A stretch of 33,141 nt of DNA from Apostichopus californicus (lineage: Eukaryota; Echinodermata; Holothuroidea; Aspidochirotida; Stichopodidae), in the NCBI GenBank assembly GCA_020650975.1, contig JAIPMN010004388.1, forward strand, positions 1 to 33,141. Direction: 5' to 3'. The notes beneath the pieces are model-generated. The model was not told the origin of the DNA. It worked only from the letters and a program-made list of their open reading frames with translations, and searched no databases. Positions 1 to 12,300 of this stretch are shown here, one piece after another (positions within the stretch are counted from its first letter, which is position 1; the number at the start of each line of letters is the position of its first letter). A program made the position numbers and the translations under genes.

Positions 1-22
1 ATATATATATATATATATATAT
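1..22. repeat. TA dinucleotide microsatellite (truncated by window edge)
   Basis: Pure alternating AT from the first base; the true length is unknown because it runs off the left edge. Confidence 0.9.
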
Positions 23-392
23 AAATATACTTTATAATTGAAATTGTACTGAGTTAAAAAATCCATAACAGTGAAAAAAGTTCTTTACATTTGTTGTTTT
101 TATGTTTATTATTAGCGACTTCATTCTGTCATTGTAAAATGCTACCCTCACACTAATCGCTACAGTCCATATCTGAAATATGAAGTAAAGTTGATCCCAC
201 TCTAATTACTATTGCGGAGTCTTCAGATCATGTTAACCGTAGATGGTTGTCTCGATTGTTGAACACCCGTCCTCCCTTCTATGTTAATATTTCTTCTTTC
301 TTCCGTACATTTATTTTTTTCTCATAGTCCTTTAACAGACAGTTAAAATTATGATATATCTTTCGTTTTTGTAAATCTTTCTTATATAACAG

Positions 393-519
393 GCAGCTAC
401 GAACCCACTTACAGGTAAGATTTGGCATTAATTTTGCAAATAGTAAATATGTGTAGTATTCCCCACTGTTTTTTTAAAATGAGCTTTATATCTTTTTTTA
501 CCGTTTCAGGTCTATCTGA
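393..519 (+). CDS. Possible last two exons of a gene lying to the left (weak)
   Basis: A 22-nt candidate exon (393-414) sits between a pyrimidine-rich acceptor ending AACAG and a good donor (CAG|GTAAGA). A second acceptor (TTTACCGTTTCAG) ends at 509. Joined in phase 1 then phase 2 they read GSYEPTYRSI and then stop at 517-519. The phase pattern (1 to 2, then a short exon) matches the cytoplasmic exon at 32068-32095 of the third Ig receptor gene, and the short peptide has two tyrosines like a signalling tail. It may be the end of a further family member upstream. The exons are tiny and splice-like sites arise by chance, so this is only a suggestion. Confidence 0.2.
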
Positions 520-527
520 AATAGACC
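509..527. repeat. Short perfect inverted repeat (hairpin)
   Basis: GGTCTAT and ATAGACC form a perfect 7-bp stem around a 5-nt loop. It overlaps the candidate acceptor and stop codon just described. No function is evident. Confidence 0.5.
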
Positions 528-1800
528 GACCCTCAAAGGCAAAGCGATATAACCTAATGCATTATTGTAAAGGGCACTAGACGTAGCTTATTATCAAAAT
601 CATTGCAATCCAGCTAGATAATTAATACGTATAGATATCGAGTTAATTATTTTTAAAGCTTTGCTCTCGATTATCTGTTACAAGAGGTTAAGTGCTATTA
701 GCGCTATAAAAGACAATGACAAATATCTCATGAGCATATAGAGAAGGCATAAATACATAAGTACCCACAGTTGCATTGTATTGGATAGATGAATAGACCA
801 TTACGTTCAATGATAAATATGTGTACTAAACGTATTTCTTTCATTTTCATCTGCTAGTTCGGTGAAACTGCGGAGATATTAACTTCTTTCGAATTGGCGA
901 CAACAATACATACTGCTGCAGAGGAACTTAATCTAAATACGGCAGTCAACTCAATGAGAGCCAGCCTTATAGTTACCCAAGAAATCCGAATATTTCGTGT
1001 ACAGATAACTGTTATATTGAAAATACCACACCCGTTCTGTATCTTGGTTACATTTCTATAGTGCCTATCTCTTCATCATCTTTATTTGTTTTACTTTTTA
1101 TTTGTTAAGTATATATTAACTGGTTTATATTAATCTCGAAATACAAGGATTGAGCGATCACAGTATAATTTGTTAATTCCAAGATAATTTATATTATTCA
1201 CGAATGAAAAAGGTGTAAAATCAGTTGAAACATATACCCTGTTTAGCTTGGCATTAAAATCACTACATGTATCAAAGAGAAGACTTAACCATATATGCTA
1301 CTCTAACCCCCTCCCCAACACACCCCACCCAGAAGAAAAGGTGAATAAGTGAACAAGTTACAATAAATTTAAACTTTGAAAGGTCGTTTATTAAACATAG
1401 GAGTGTCTCAAGTATTGGCATTTAGGATATAAAATAAATAAATACTGGTGATAATATTCATAGCATTGATGTGTGCACCATTCAATGTGAAGTAATGCTA
1501 CACGCCAGTTTATTAGTTTAAAAAAATGTTAGTGCTACCTTGCATTGCTTGTTCTTAAGATATTTCTTTCTGCTTTCAAATACTATGCAATTTAAGACGC
1601 AATTACATAACTAGTGATGTCATTTCCATAAACGCTGTATATGTACTTCCGCCTATCAAATATATAAATTGTTTTACAGCCATTAATAGCGTCAATCTGT
1701 CTTCAAACGTTGGTCCATACTCGTTACATTGCCTCAATTGTTATAACGCACGCTTGTAACAATTACTGACTAAAGTCTTATTGAAGTAAAGAATAGCATA
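528..1800. other. No recognisable gene
   Basis: AT-rich intergenic sequence with frequent stops in all frames. I see no conserved domain, RNA gene or repeat shared with the rest of the window. Confidence 0.5.
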
Positions 1801-2160
1801 ATGATCAAGACGGCGAAGCACTTCATGCAGTTCTACGCAATTGTCATGACTATTTTATTCAGCAATGTCGAGACATGTCCATCTGAATGTCTATGTGAAG
1901 GTGGTAATGTTGTATGTGAAGTAAAACGCCTACCGATTGGAGTCTCCTCGCTAACAGTCATTCCGCAACCGCTTTCAAATGACACAACAATGTTACGTGT
2001 GAATGGACATCGCATAAGAACTGTAATAGAAGGTGACTTTAGTGAGCCACTTTGTACAATTGCGAACCTCGTACTGTGTAACAATGTCAACAATTTCTAG
2101 CTAGGGCTTTATTTTACTTGGAAGTATTTGTCAGGCCGAGCGAGTCAACGTGGTAAGTGG
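1801..2160 (+). pseudogene. LRR N-terminal segment, copy 1 (signal peptide + LRRNT + first repeat, nonsense-terminated)
   Basis: An open frame of 99 codons starts with a hydrophobic leader (residues about 8-24) followed by a cysteine-rich LRR N-terminal cap (CPSECLCEGGNVVCE, residues about 26-40) of the kind found at the start of Slit-, Toll- and LRR-Ig-type proteins. Residues about 50-99 read as the start of an LRR tract (a repeat with the spacing L-x-x-L-V-L-C-N-N). A TAG at 2098-2100 stops it where copy 3 continues into another LRR-like stretch (RAFINLWIL), so the stop looks like a lesion. An intact LRR protein would need many more repeats. It could still be transcribed as a short secreted peptide, but two decayed relatives nearby favour a dead duplicate. 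Confidence 0.6.
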
Positions 2161-2344
2161 ATCTGGCAAACGGAAATAAGCATTGAACCAATTCGAACAC
2201 ACTCGACAGAATTTTTGAAAATGAAAGTCGTTCATAATTTACCCCCTTGCAATTCGTAAACGTTTCTTTTCTAATTGTTAAGATGTCATCAATTCTCTCT
2301 ACGTTTATTTTACTTGGAAATATTTGTCAGGCCGAGAGAGTCAC
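2107..2344 (+). repeat. Direct repeat of about 40 bp
   Basis: The block beginning TTTATTTTACTTGGAA and ending CAGGCCGAG-GAGTCA occurs at about 2107-2147 and again at about 2303-2344 with few changes. The first copy lies just past the LRR stop codon, so the repeat may be a duplicated LRR-coding piece. Confidence 0.6.
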
Positions 2345-3460
2345 AGAAACATCGGATCGTATTTTAGTGCTATATAAATCATTATCAGGAAGAAAATGTC
2401 AGAAATTTTGTTTAAGTTAATTTAATATTAACAAGACAAATCTGTCGCTGAGATAAAATGTCAATAAATATTTGAACAAAGTTATTTTTGTGTGATTCCT
2501 GCGTAGTTTACGATCTTGATTCACTAACTCAGATATCATTATCTATGTTTCTTGTGTATGACGTTTAGTTTATGTCATAAGAACATACTTAAATGTGACA
2601 TTCTAGTATAAAAACAATAACGTTTTGCTACGAAACAACAGAACTCATCAATTATTGTGAAGAAATTCCGGCATTGTTGCTGTAAAGAAAAGTCCCTTCT
2701 CCTTGTCAAACGTATTTTACAAATATAACAGTAACATATGAGTATAAAAAATCAAGGAACAAAGTGTATTTCAGGCTCTTCAATAGAACATTCTTCATCG
2801 CTTTTAAATAATTTCATGATCAAATGTGGTTTGGTAATGTTGTTGGAAATCTTATTGAAAATTGTTACATTGATGTTTGACTCAAGCTTATTGGTTGTTT
2901 GAACATTGTACTTTAATAATTCTGTAGAACTGTCATTTTGCACAAATATTTCATGGCTATATGTATATAATTTATGGAAAAATAGTAATTGATACCTTCT
3001 TTGCTCACATATAAGTGTTTTATCGAAAGTGCGTGGTACAGTTATGTTGTTGGAAATAGCATTGAATTTAATACGATGGTTGCCTCGAGCTTACTGGTAG
3101 CTTTTAACAAAGTACTTTAATCTTTCTGTAACTAAATCAATTTTTTACTGATAGTTCACTGGCGATTTGTTGCAATAGATAGATGAGAACATGCAAACAC
3201 AATTGAATCTTGGTTGCTTTGAAGGTTTATATAGGTAATTACTACTCACAAAATGAGTTATAACAGTACATCTCATTACCCCTTCTCGTTTATAAAAGTC
3301 TTGACTTTATGTTCGGTCATGCTTAATGGGTCAATTTCTTATGTACCAACATGCCCACTGAAACAGAGTTACACAGAATTAAAATGAAACTTCCACGCCA
3401 AACATAGCTCATCAAAATAACGCAACTTTATGACAATAGTGTCTTGAATCAAAGAAAAGT
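2345..3460. other. No recognisable gene
   Basis: AT-rich sequence; the only open frames are short and unlike known domains. Nothing supported. Confidence 0.5.
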
Positions 3461-3462
3461 AC

Positions 3463-3665
3463 AATGATCAAGACGGCGAAGCACTTCATGCGGCTCTATT
3501 ATTTTATTCAGCAATGTCGAGACATGTCCATCTGAATGTCTATGTGAAAATGGTAAAGTTGTATGTGAAGTAAAACACGTACAGTTTGAAGGATCTACGC
3601 TAGCAGGTATTCCTCATCCACCTGATTGGTTGATTCATACTTGCGTTGATATTACATTAAAGTAA
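3463..3665 (+). pseudogene. LRR N-terminal segment, copy 2 (frameshifted)
   Basis: It begins with the same ATGATCAAGACGGCGAAGCA as the segment at 1801 and keeps the LRRNT cap (CPSECLCENGKVVCEV). A deletion of about 14 nt inside the leader region shifts the frame between the start codon and the cap, and similarity ends near 3630 after the block TACGCTAGCAGGTATTCCTC. Homologous sequence also precedes the ATG (GTCTTGAATCAAAGAAAAG), so the duplication included 5' flank. Confidence 0.6.
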
Positions 3666-4268
3666 TACTATGCAAATCATGGTGATCATGGTGATATAAA
3701 ATACTGAGGGCGCTTGATTCGAGCTGCCTGTTTATTTATATAGTTCATATAATTTTACTTGGTTTTTGTGTTTGAGATGTGTGTTTTGTCATTTCGGTGA
3801 CTGTAGACCGCATGATTTTGTTATACTAACCCTGACCATGACCAAGAATTGGGTGAGCTATACAACTCTTTTCTTATGGCTGAAGTTTTTGTTTTCTTCT
3901 TGTTGTTTGCACTGACTATCGTGCAACGTTTTGCACTCAGGTAACACAGGCATCGAAAAGGCATCGGAAAGGCATCGAAGCCTATACTATAGTAGAATAC
4001 TTTACATAGCATATGAAACGGTATGCAATCCTATTCAATTGATCCACAGTTAATGAATACATTGAAAGAAGAATCCATTCTAAGACGATGCAGAGGTATA
4101 ACAGAGCAGGAATGCAGAGGGTAATTAGTTGACAAAAAAAAAGCATTGTTTACTTTTCTGTATGGACTAACTGCGATTGTTAACAGTCTCCATGGAATAT
4201 TCTTGCACCTAGATCAGACGATTGCAAATTTACTGAACTTGTGTGTTATAGCAGTACAGGCACTTAAG
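3666..4268. other. No recognisable gene
   Basis: Low-complexity AT-rich DNA. A LINE-like fragment begins at the right end; nothing else is supported. Confidence 0.4.
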
Positions 4269-4564
4269 CTACAAGTTATATTAATAAAGACTGGCAGGAT
4301 GAAGCTCCGCAACATAAATTACCGAATGTAGCGGTGAAAATTAACAACCAATATATGTTTCGTTGGGACAGACAATTCTCTGCAAACGGAGGAGGACTTA
4401 TCACTTATATTTCCAAGAACTGGTCAGTTTGCATGCCAAAGATATGTTCAACCATCTCAACATCGGATATTGAACTTATTGTTATAAGAGCACAGCCACG
4501 ATTCAAAGTGATGTCTCAAATATTGCTAGCATCAATGTATACATACGATCATCAGCAAATTTAG
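4269..4564 (+). mobile_element. LINE (non-LTR retrotransposon) endonuclease-domain fragment
   Basis: The frame running through 4292 (W-Q-D-E-A) and 4334 contains the signature of the apurinic-like endonuclease of non-LTR elements: a Trp-containing ETWL-like start, then R-W-D-R followed by S-A-N-G-G-G-L-I-T-Y-I, then S-D-I-E-L-I-V-I-R and an A-S-M-Y strand. In intact elements this precedes a reverse transcriptase, but here the frame stops at 4562-4564 and no RT follows. The N-terminal catalytic part is missing or out of frame upstream. A decayed, truncated copy; the clade (CR1/Jockey-like) is not resolved. Confidence 0.6.
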
Positions 4565-4749
4565 TAGGATGTGTAATTGCTGAGGAATGAGACCTCAAAA
4601 TTCTAGTACATGCCAAAATGCCACAGTGGCGACAAATTGAGGAATTTCAAAGTGTGAATAATCGGCCAATTTTAAAGCAATGCAACTAAAATTTTCAGAA
4701 TATGCTCATTTCATAGTGTTACAAGCAAATAAGAAATTTGGAGAGGGTG

Positions 4750-5035
4750 CATCAACAGCAATCCGTGATTTGACACGGGATAAACAATATGTAAAACTAG
4801 CTGGGAAGGATGGTGGGCGGCTGGTGGGAGGAAGTAGCATCAACTCAAATAACGGCTACTGTTCCAGAAGTAATTACTAGCAGCAATCTTCTTTGAAAGA
4901 CCATGGCTTCTGTGGTAGGAAGACAAAAGGTAATACGTGATTAATAAATGTAAAGCTAGCTAGGGAGGGGGGGGGGGGGACCAGTGGGAGAGGGTAGCAT
5001 CAAATAAAATTACTGCAACTGTGCAGTGCTATTGC
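4750..5035 (+). repeat. Degenerate direct repeat of about 100 bp with a poly-G run
   Basis: The segment around 4767-4865 (GATAAACAATATGTAAA-CTAGCTGGGAAGG ... GGGAG-GTAGCATCAA) recurs around 4930-5030, where the spacer has become a run of about 13 G (near 4967-4979). No coding function is recognised. Confidence 0.5.
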
Positions 5036-5384
5036 TAAACTGAGTACTAGTCAAAGTATCTGGCCAGATTACTTAACCTAAACTGTGTTGTCTTACTGTA
5101 CAACCTACAGTATTAATGTACACTCCCTCTGTATTGGTGTGTTCAATACTAAGTTTTATCTCACAAATTAGGTCAGAATTTACTATCAAACTGTGCATCT
5201 CTCTCCAGGAGCGGATACAGGTGGAAAGAAACTTAATGTCGTCAAGAATCGTTCACAGAACAGTCCGTATGTATAAAATAACTTAGTTTTAAGGACTCTT
5301 TACAGTGTACAGAAATTTGGTAAGAAGTATAAACCTTTGGGAAGAGCAAGATGGCATCTCTGTGGCTTAAAACTTTCCACTACT

Positions 5385-5590
5385 TTATCTACGCTAACAG
5401 GTATTCCTCAACCACTTTCAAATGATACAACCATGTTACGCGTGAAATGGACATAGCATAAGAACTGTAATAGAAGGTGACTTTCGTTAACCACTTGTTA
5501 AAATTGCAACCCTCGTACTGTAGAACGATATCATAGAAAATATTTTAGACAGGGCGTTTATTAATCTTTGGATCTTACAGATCTTTCTTT
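5385..5590 (+). pseudogene. LRR segment, copy 3 (decayed, lacks signal peptide and cap)
   Basis: Matches the 3' half of the segment at 1801 (GGTATTCCTCAACCAC, TTTCAAATGATACAAC, AGAACTGTAATAGAAGGTGA). A one-base insertion near 5440 and stop codons break the frame. It runs on past the point where copy 1 stops and reads as further LRR (N-D-I-I-E-N-I-L-D-R-A-F-I-N-L-W-I-L), showing that the ancestral gene had more repeats. Confidence 0.55.
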
Positions 5591-5599
5591 GTGTTTTAA

Positions 5600-7690
5600 T
5601 ACTATCAGTAGGCTATATTCAGGCAGGATGGATTCGTGTTCTCTGTCGGAATTACCGATCCTGATATATCTAGATTTAAAATACACTCATGTTAATTTGA
5701 CTATTACGGTTTTGTAAGTAGTGAATGTTCTGCGACAGCAGCTCTGTCATTGATCAAACTAGACGTATCTGATACGATGACAGAAGAAATGAATTATAAC
5801 TTCGCAGTAGTTTATTACACTTGAAGGATTACAGTAAGAACTGAAGATATGTGTAATCCCAACAAATCCAGTTTGATGCATTTCCTCAGTGCTTATTGTA
5901 ATCATAATAGCATATGCTACCGATTTATCAGATTTATCAGTATGATCCAGATGTTGATGATAGTTTTCCATCAGAGAGCTGTTAAAATTTAATCAAAATT
6001 TAGTGCAAAGATATATAGATAATGACATTCAACAATTATTATTCTTCATTGTGGATGAGATGATTAATTCATTGAATTTTAAAGTTTCTTGATTTTTTCT
6101 TTGTATATGTGGAAATGATCACTCCAGGGAAATGGACACAATCTTATGCTGCAATATTTGCTTTTTATTCTTAAATTTTTTTTTGTAAACGTCTTCCAAT
6201 GTCATATTCGCATTAGTGATGTCTTGAAGAAAATGCAAGTGCAGTAAAAATATTTAAATTAAAGCTACTTATTTGATGTGATAAAGAAAAAAATGAAAAC
6301 GCTTCAAATTCGGTCAACGATTATTACTGAAAATTCGTGTATGTATTTGCATACGCATACTCCCACCTCCAATTAAAAATAACAAAAATCATAATAACTT
6401 AAGTGACAGGTAATGTGATAATGTGGCCATGTTTCTGTACTGAAATTTGAGTCGACGCTGTTTGTGATAACACGTTGGAAAGTTATGGTTACAACATCAT
6501 GACTTCGAGATAAATCATATCAAGACTTCAGAATGAACCTTGTTAATTTTGAGGTAAAACATTAAACTTTCGACATAAACCGTCAACATTTTAAGATGAA
6601 ACTTTGAAATTGGTAGGACAGCGTATAGACTTCATTTGTTCTGTTCATCAATCGAGAGACTGAACACGTAATATGAAGGTAAAGAAGTATCTCAACCTTC
6701 TTAGCTAAATTTGAAAGTGCCAGAAAAACGCATTTCATTGAAGAATACATGTATGTAGACATGTAGAAGAAAAAATGGAAAGGTGATAAAAGGATGTATA
6801 TAAAACGAGTAAATATCTTATTAAACTGCATGCGATGACAAAGCATGTTACATAATAATAATAAGTGAGTTCGAAACTCTAATCTGTAAAATCTCAAATG
6901 AAGAGTGATGACATTATTTCTTGTAACTTCTGAGTCAAATATCTAGCATGTGAATAATTTCTTTTGTGTTGAAGATTAAAGACACATTATGAATGATTGA
7001 ATGAAATGCATCTTCGAAAGTAATACGTTTATATTTAGACTATCAATTTTATTGCTCATAAAAAAAGATGATGAAAATAACCTTTTGAAGCCTTAATCGG
7101 CTTCTTAATCCCGATAATGAAAGTACTAATGCTATTTAACTCCGTAGTGATAAACATAATGAATATAAAGTGGTTTAGTTACAAACATGTACTTCTGATC
7201 TATCAACGTGAATTATAAGCATGAAATCAGACTCTAACGTTAAGTAACTTCAAATTCCACGCGAAGCTATTTGAAGCTGAACAAAATTATGAAACAAAGA
7301 CAGCTAGATCAGTTCTTAATATAAAATGGGTTTTAATAATTTATAACTTGAACTGACATTTTGGTGTTACAATACAAAGAAACAGTGAAAAGGAGCCTGG
7401 CTCTTTCATGGAGAGAAGTTGTTTACTAGTAAACAAGTTAACTGTCAAGTCTATTCATTAGTGTTTCAGTTTCATCTATATTGAGTTCACATAACGATGA
7501 CAACCCAAACACACCGTAAGTAAATTCTCAGGTTCAGCTAGACGAAAAGTGTTTTAACGTTGTTTTGGATATTATTTTATTGTCACCAATACAAGCCTTC
7601 AAATTGTCATTTAGCGTACGGAAGGATGACTTAGCTCATGCAGGCATGTAAAAAAGAGGACAATAAAAAGATATATGTAATAACATATCA
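5600..7690. other. No recognisable gene
   Basis: About 2 kb of AT-rich DNA on both strands. Open frames here, such as those on the minus strand near 5759-5971 and 6583-6897, have low-complexity composition without domain signatures. Confidence 0.45.
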
Positions 7691-7694
7691 ACTA

Positions 7695-8170
7695 ATTATC
7701 TTACTCAACTGTTTGCGGAGATAAAGCACTCTATGTAATAACAACTAATGAACTGATAGCATCTCATACAAGAAGAGATTCCTGAATAAAATATATAACA
7801 TCGTATAACTTACTTCTGTATTGAAATTTACAAATGGATTTTCTTACTTGGAAATTGAATCCTTATAAATTATTAAAAACAAAACAGATAAGAAGTAAAA
7901 GTTTAGTTTAGCTACTTGATTATCCATAACTTAATATCTCACTCTATTGTACGCCGAGATAAAGCTCTCTATATAATACGAACTTATTAATTGATATAAT
8001 CTCAAACAAGTAGAGATACCTAAGAAAGATACATAACATCGTATAACTTCCTTCTGTATTGAAATTTGCGAAACCAAAATTTACACAATGGACTTTATTA
8101 CTTGGAAATTGAATCCTTATAAGTTTTTAAAAACAAAACAGATAAGAAAGTGAAAGTGATGTTAGCTACT
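7695..8170 (+). repeat. Local tandem duplication, two diverged copies of about 230 bp
   Basis: Copy A (about 7695-7920) and copy B (about 7927-8170) share ordered blocks: GAGATAAAGC-CTCTAT, ACATCGTATAACTT-CTTCTG, TACTTGGAAATTGAATCCTT and AAAACAAAACAGATAAGAA. They are diverged and non-coding, and lie just outside the receptor array. Confidence 0.75.
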
Positions 8171-9260
8171 TGCTTGACCATCAAGAAAATTGAAGATAAC
8201 ATGGTGTTACTTCAATGCCTCCATAAGTTAAAACTTTATTCAGTTCCACGATGATAAACACAAGGCATAAGAAGCGAATAACGTGTTCGCTTTGGAATTA
8301 TTCTTAAATTAATTGGTGTCATTATATACGGAGTTATTCGTGATATAAAATTTATACTCTTAACAAACTTTTGATAATGTTACTCTGACCAATAGCTTCC
8401 TTAAGGAAAGGTTTATATTTTAACGCAGCACTGAAACAGACTTTAACGGTAAGTTACGTCCGGCACCACTCTTGTTTAAATTAACATAATGCAAGCACAT
8501 ACAAATCAGTTCTTAGTACAAAATAACTGATAATGTGTACTTCAGACAACTTATTACGTAATTGTAGCTTATGAAATGAACTGAAATGCCATGAAAATGA
8601 TAGAAAGAAAAAACAAAAAAATGAAAACAAGTAAGAGCCTTGCTCTTTCACGTAGACAATTGGTCAGTCATTGTCGAAATACAAATACTTTTGAGATTTG
8701 TTATTAAGTGACCACGACATTTGTTGCTGATTGTAAAGTATATTATATAGGACTTAGAACTAACGTTGAAGTGTTTTTCACTTTCACTACAATATAAGGA
8801 AGTTGCTACTTTCATTGTATTCTGGTAACAGAAACAAAAAGAACTGACGGTAAAATAACTATCCATTATAAAGGCTAAGCAATATTGAAGGTTAAACATG
8901 AATAGTGAGACTAATGTCCCAAATTGTAGGCGAAGTTTCACCATTAAAAAAATTCCTTTACATGTACGTACTGCGTGAACACTTGGATACATGAAAACGT
9001 TCGCCGATACGAAGTTGTTTCAACCGAATAGCAAGTCATCCTTAACACATGGTATGTATGATTTGTGCATAACATTAAATGAAATATTTCATTGTCTAAC
9101 AAGTCTGTAACAAAAGGAGGAAAACACTAGAAATGTTTTTAAAGTTTGTAAAGTCAATATGTATAATTGTTGTGGACACACACAGTATCTCATACAGTTC
9201 AGCTCATTCCGAGCAAAAAAAGAAGCAAAAACAATGGCTTACTTCAGTTATTATGTCTCC

Positions 9261-9278
9261 TAGGTATCCAGTTACGTA
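9261..9278 (+). promoter_or_regulatory. Conserved 3' splice site just before the start codon of gene 1
   Basis: TTATGTCTCCTAG ending at 9263, followed by about 15 nt and then the ATG, is conserved in genes 2 (acceptor ending 19029) and 3 (ending 29112). This suggests an untranslated first exon further upstream, which I could not locate, so the promoter is not placed. Confidence 0.45.
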
Positions 9279-9333
9279 ATGTGGATATATACCATCACTA
9301 TCAATGCACTGTTGGTATTTTTACTACCAGTAG
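9279..9333 (+). CDS. Gene 1 exon 1: signal peptide
   Basis: 55 nt starting at ATG encode MWIYTITINALLVFLLPVG, a hydrophobic leader. It ends in phase 1 at G|GTAAGTGT. Near-identical exons occur at 19045 and 29128, which fixes the start. Confidence 0.85.
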
Positions 9334-12300
9334 GTAAGTGTACAGCAATTGTTATGGAATTTTTCAAGTTTATTCGAATTCGATTAAACTGATACAATGA
9401 CCATTATTCAATATAAAATGCGTACGAATCGCAAACAGGTCACCGAAACAGTAAAGAGGATTAAATATATCACTGAATTTAACCCTTCAATAAGAGATTT
9501 GAGACTGGCAAAGGAAGCACTCTGTCCTCTATGCCAGAGGCCAACAGAACAAAGTACTTCCAAACATTCAATTGCACCCATGATTTAAATATAGATTACC
9601 ACATTTGTCTGAATAACTTTAATTCTCAGTGTTATGTAAGTTTCAAATTCTAACTTGAAGTAAGTACCTGAAGTATCATTAAAGTGACATAGTGAGACTG
9701 TTTCCATGTGTTCATATTGGCAGTTGCAAACAACGGCTTACTATATGTTCCACTTGGAGAATCAATAGCATTAAGGTGCTTCCAAGAAGACAGACAAGCT
9801 GATACAATCGTGTGGAAGTTTAACGACGAAGTCCTTTATGCAAATTTAATAAGCCCAACAGATAAGGGATTTGGAAATGTTAAGGGCTATAGTAGTAATT
9901 CTTCCTTGTATATCGAGAGGATTCAAGTAAAGAATGCCGGAGAATACAAATGTTTAATTGATGGTACAATACGGCGGAAAATCTACGTCAATGTGACAGG
10001 TAAGCATTCTGGTTAATGACTTTTTTCTGGTTCTAATGGGGGTACGAGTAATAAGAATTGTAACTTACATGTCCTTCTGTCGGATCAGCTTGAATTATAT
10101 TTGATTTTGGAAATATACATTACCATATTGGTGTTCAACTAAGATCAAATGAAAGTTCGTTAATTACACGAACTACATTTTGTTGTTTCATTTCATAATG
10201 TGTAGAAAATGTGTTACTATTAACGTGCTTTTCCGGGAAATAATCTAGTCGGTCGTGCTTTTGTCACTTGTATAATATCAATCTTTCCATGTGTCATATT
10301 TTATTTGAAAGTTGCAAATAACAACACGAGATGGGTTCTTCTTGGCGAATCAATTACATTAAGTTGCTCGAATAAAGATGATGACGTACAACTAGCCGTG
10401 TGGATTTTTAACGACGAAGTTCTTTATGCGAATTTGATAAGCCCAACAGATAAGGGATTTGGAAATGTTAAGGGCTATAGTAGTAATTCATCCTTGTATA
10501 TCGAGAGGATTCAAGTAAAGAATGCCGGAGAATACAAATGTTTAATTGATGGTACAATACGGCGGAAAATCTACGTCAATGTGACAGGTAAGCATTCTGG
10601 TTAATGATTTTATCTCTGTTTCTAATGGGGGTATGGTAATTAAAATTGTAAATTATATATGCTTCTGTCGGATCAGCATAAAGTATAATTCATTTAGTGA
10701 GTATTCATTACCATATTGATGTTCAACTAAGATGGCACGATGGTTCGTTAATAATATGAGCTACATTTTGTTGTTTCGTTTCATAAAGTGTAGACACTGT
10801 CTTACTATTCTTGTGCTTTCCGGGAAATAATCTAGTCGGTGACGTTTATGACACTTGCATAATTTCAATCTTTCCATGTGTCATATTTTATTTGAAAGTT
10901 GCAAATAACAACACGAGATGGGTTCTTCTTGGCGAATCAATTACATTAAGTTGCTCCCATGAAGTTGATGACGCACAACAAGCCGTGTGGATTTTTAACG
11001 ATAAAACCCTATATGCATCCAGCATCAATATTAATCCAGCAGAGATTGGATTTGAAAATGTTAATGGCTATAATAACAACAACGGCGGTTATTCTTTGCA
11101 CATCGAAGACATTCGTTTCGATAATGCAGGAATGTACACGTGTATCATCAAAGGTGCAATACGGATTGTATTCCATATTAATGTAGAAGGTAAGCGTTCA
11201 GTTGAATAATTAAGGATTTTTCGCCCTAGTTGTAAGTAAACATTTTAGCTGGAAGTGTGTAAACTTACTTTCTTTTGTACTGATTTTTACTTTCCGCGTT
11301 TTTAACTAACTTTTCATTGCTGTACGAGTCAGTTTTCATAATAACGAATGAACTGTCTACTGAAAGTTTTAATATACTAAGGTTAATTAATGATAGTTAA
11401 TGGCGTAATATATGCACACATGTAGTATTATATATCTCAAAAACATAATAAAGTCATTGATGCCACTATGATACCGTCGTAATGATCAATTCTATCACAG
11501 CTATCCCTCAGCTGAAGATTCAAGCAAACCACGAAGTCATAGATGATGTTCACTACGTTGAAAGTGAAGAGCAAGTAGAACTAGAATGCATGGCTTTAAA
11601 CTCAACGTTGAACATCTCTCTATTCTGGACTATTGAGAATAACACTTCAGTGTATATCAAGCAACAAGAATCACGGGCTGTTCAGTCACAAGAAACATTA
11701 GTAGATTACCACACCGAGCTACATTTTATCGCAGAAGAGGACGCGAACATAACTTGTTCTCTAAAACACGATTTGCTTGCAAACTATACTAATAATGTAA
11801 CCATATCAGTTGTTATTACACTAAACAGAACCAACTTGGATGTAGTCTCACCGACGGGGAACAGTAAGTCGTAATTTGAACAGAAATTAAGATCATCAAT
11901 CAAAACTTATCATAATTTAAACATAAACAAACCATAGTTTAAAAATGTACCCCTCGACGGTACAAAATGCTATAAGTGGATGTGATTTCAAATAAATATG
12001 CAGATATTTTTCTTTTATTTTGGTAAGCAATTAATGTTATCGTAAATGATATTGCTTAAAAGGTTGGTATCTCTCATTTTAAGCACAACCGTGATCTGAG
12101 TTACTGAAGTATTTACAGGAATAGTTTAAGACATATTTCTTTTGTGAATTTGCCGTTTTGTATATCACTGCGCTATACTCTTTGTAATAATATGTTACCA
12201 TAAATTTCTCTTCTCATAGTTTTTTCCGACAAGAACTATGTTCTCGTATTTTCTGGAGTGGCTGTAATTGCACTGATATGCGCTGTAACAATCATTCTAT

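Noticed and set aside
1833..2093. Minus-strand open frame antisense to the LRR segment
   Set aside because: The plus-strand frame has a signal peptide and LRRNT cysteines; the antisense frame has no domain features.
5759..6897. Minus-strand open frames of 70-104 codons
   Set aside because: AT-rich composition, hydrophobic low-complexity content, no homolog in the duplicated units and no splice context.
8648..8992. Minus-strand frame of 114 codons just upstream of gene 1
   Set aside because: The homologous sequence upstream of genes 2 and 3 does not keep this frame, so it is not under coding constraint.
10959..11186. Alternative + strand open frame overlapping gene 1 exon 4 (and the similar one at 30211-30438)
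   Set aside because: It is an out-of-frame shadow of the V exon; it is conserved only because the exon itself is conserved.
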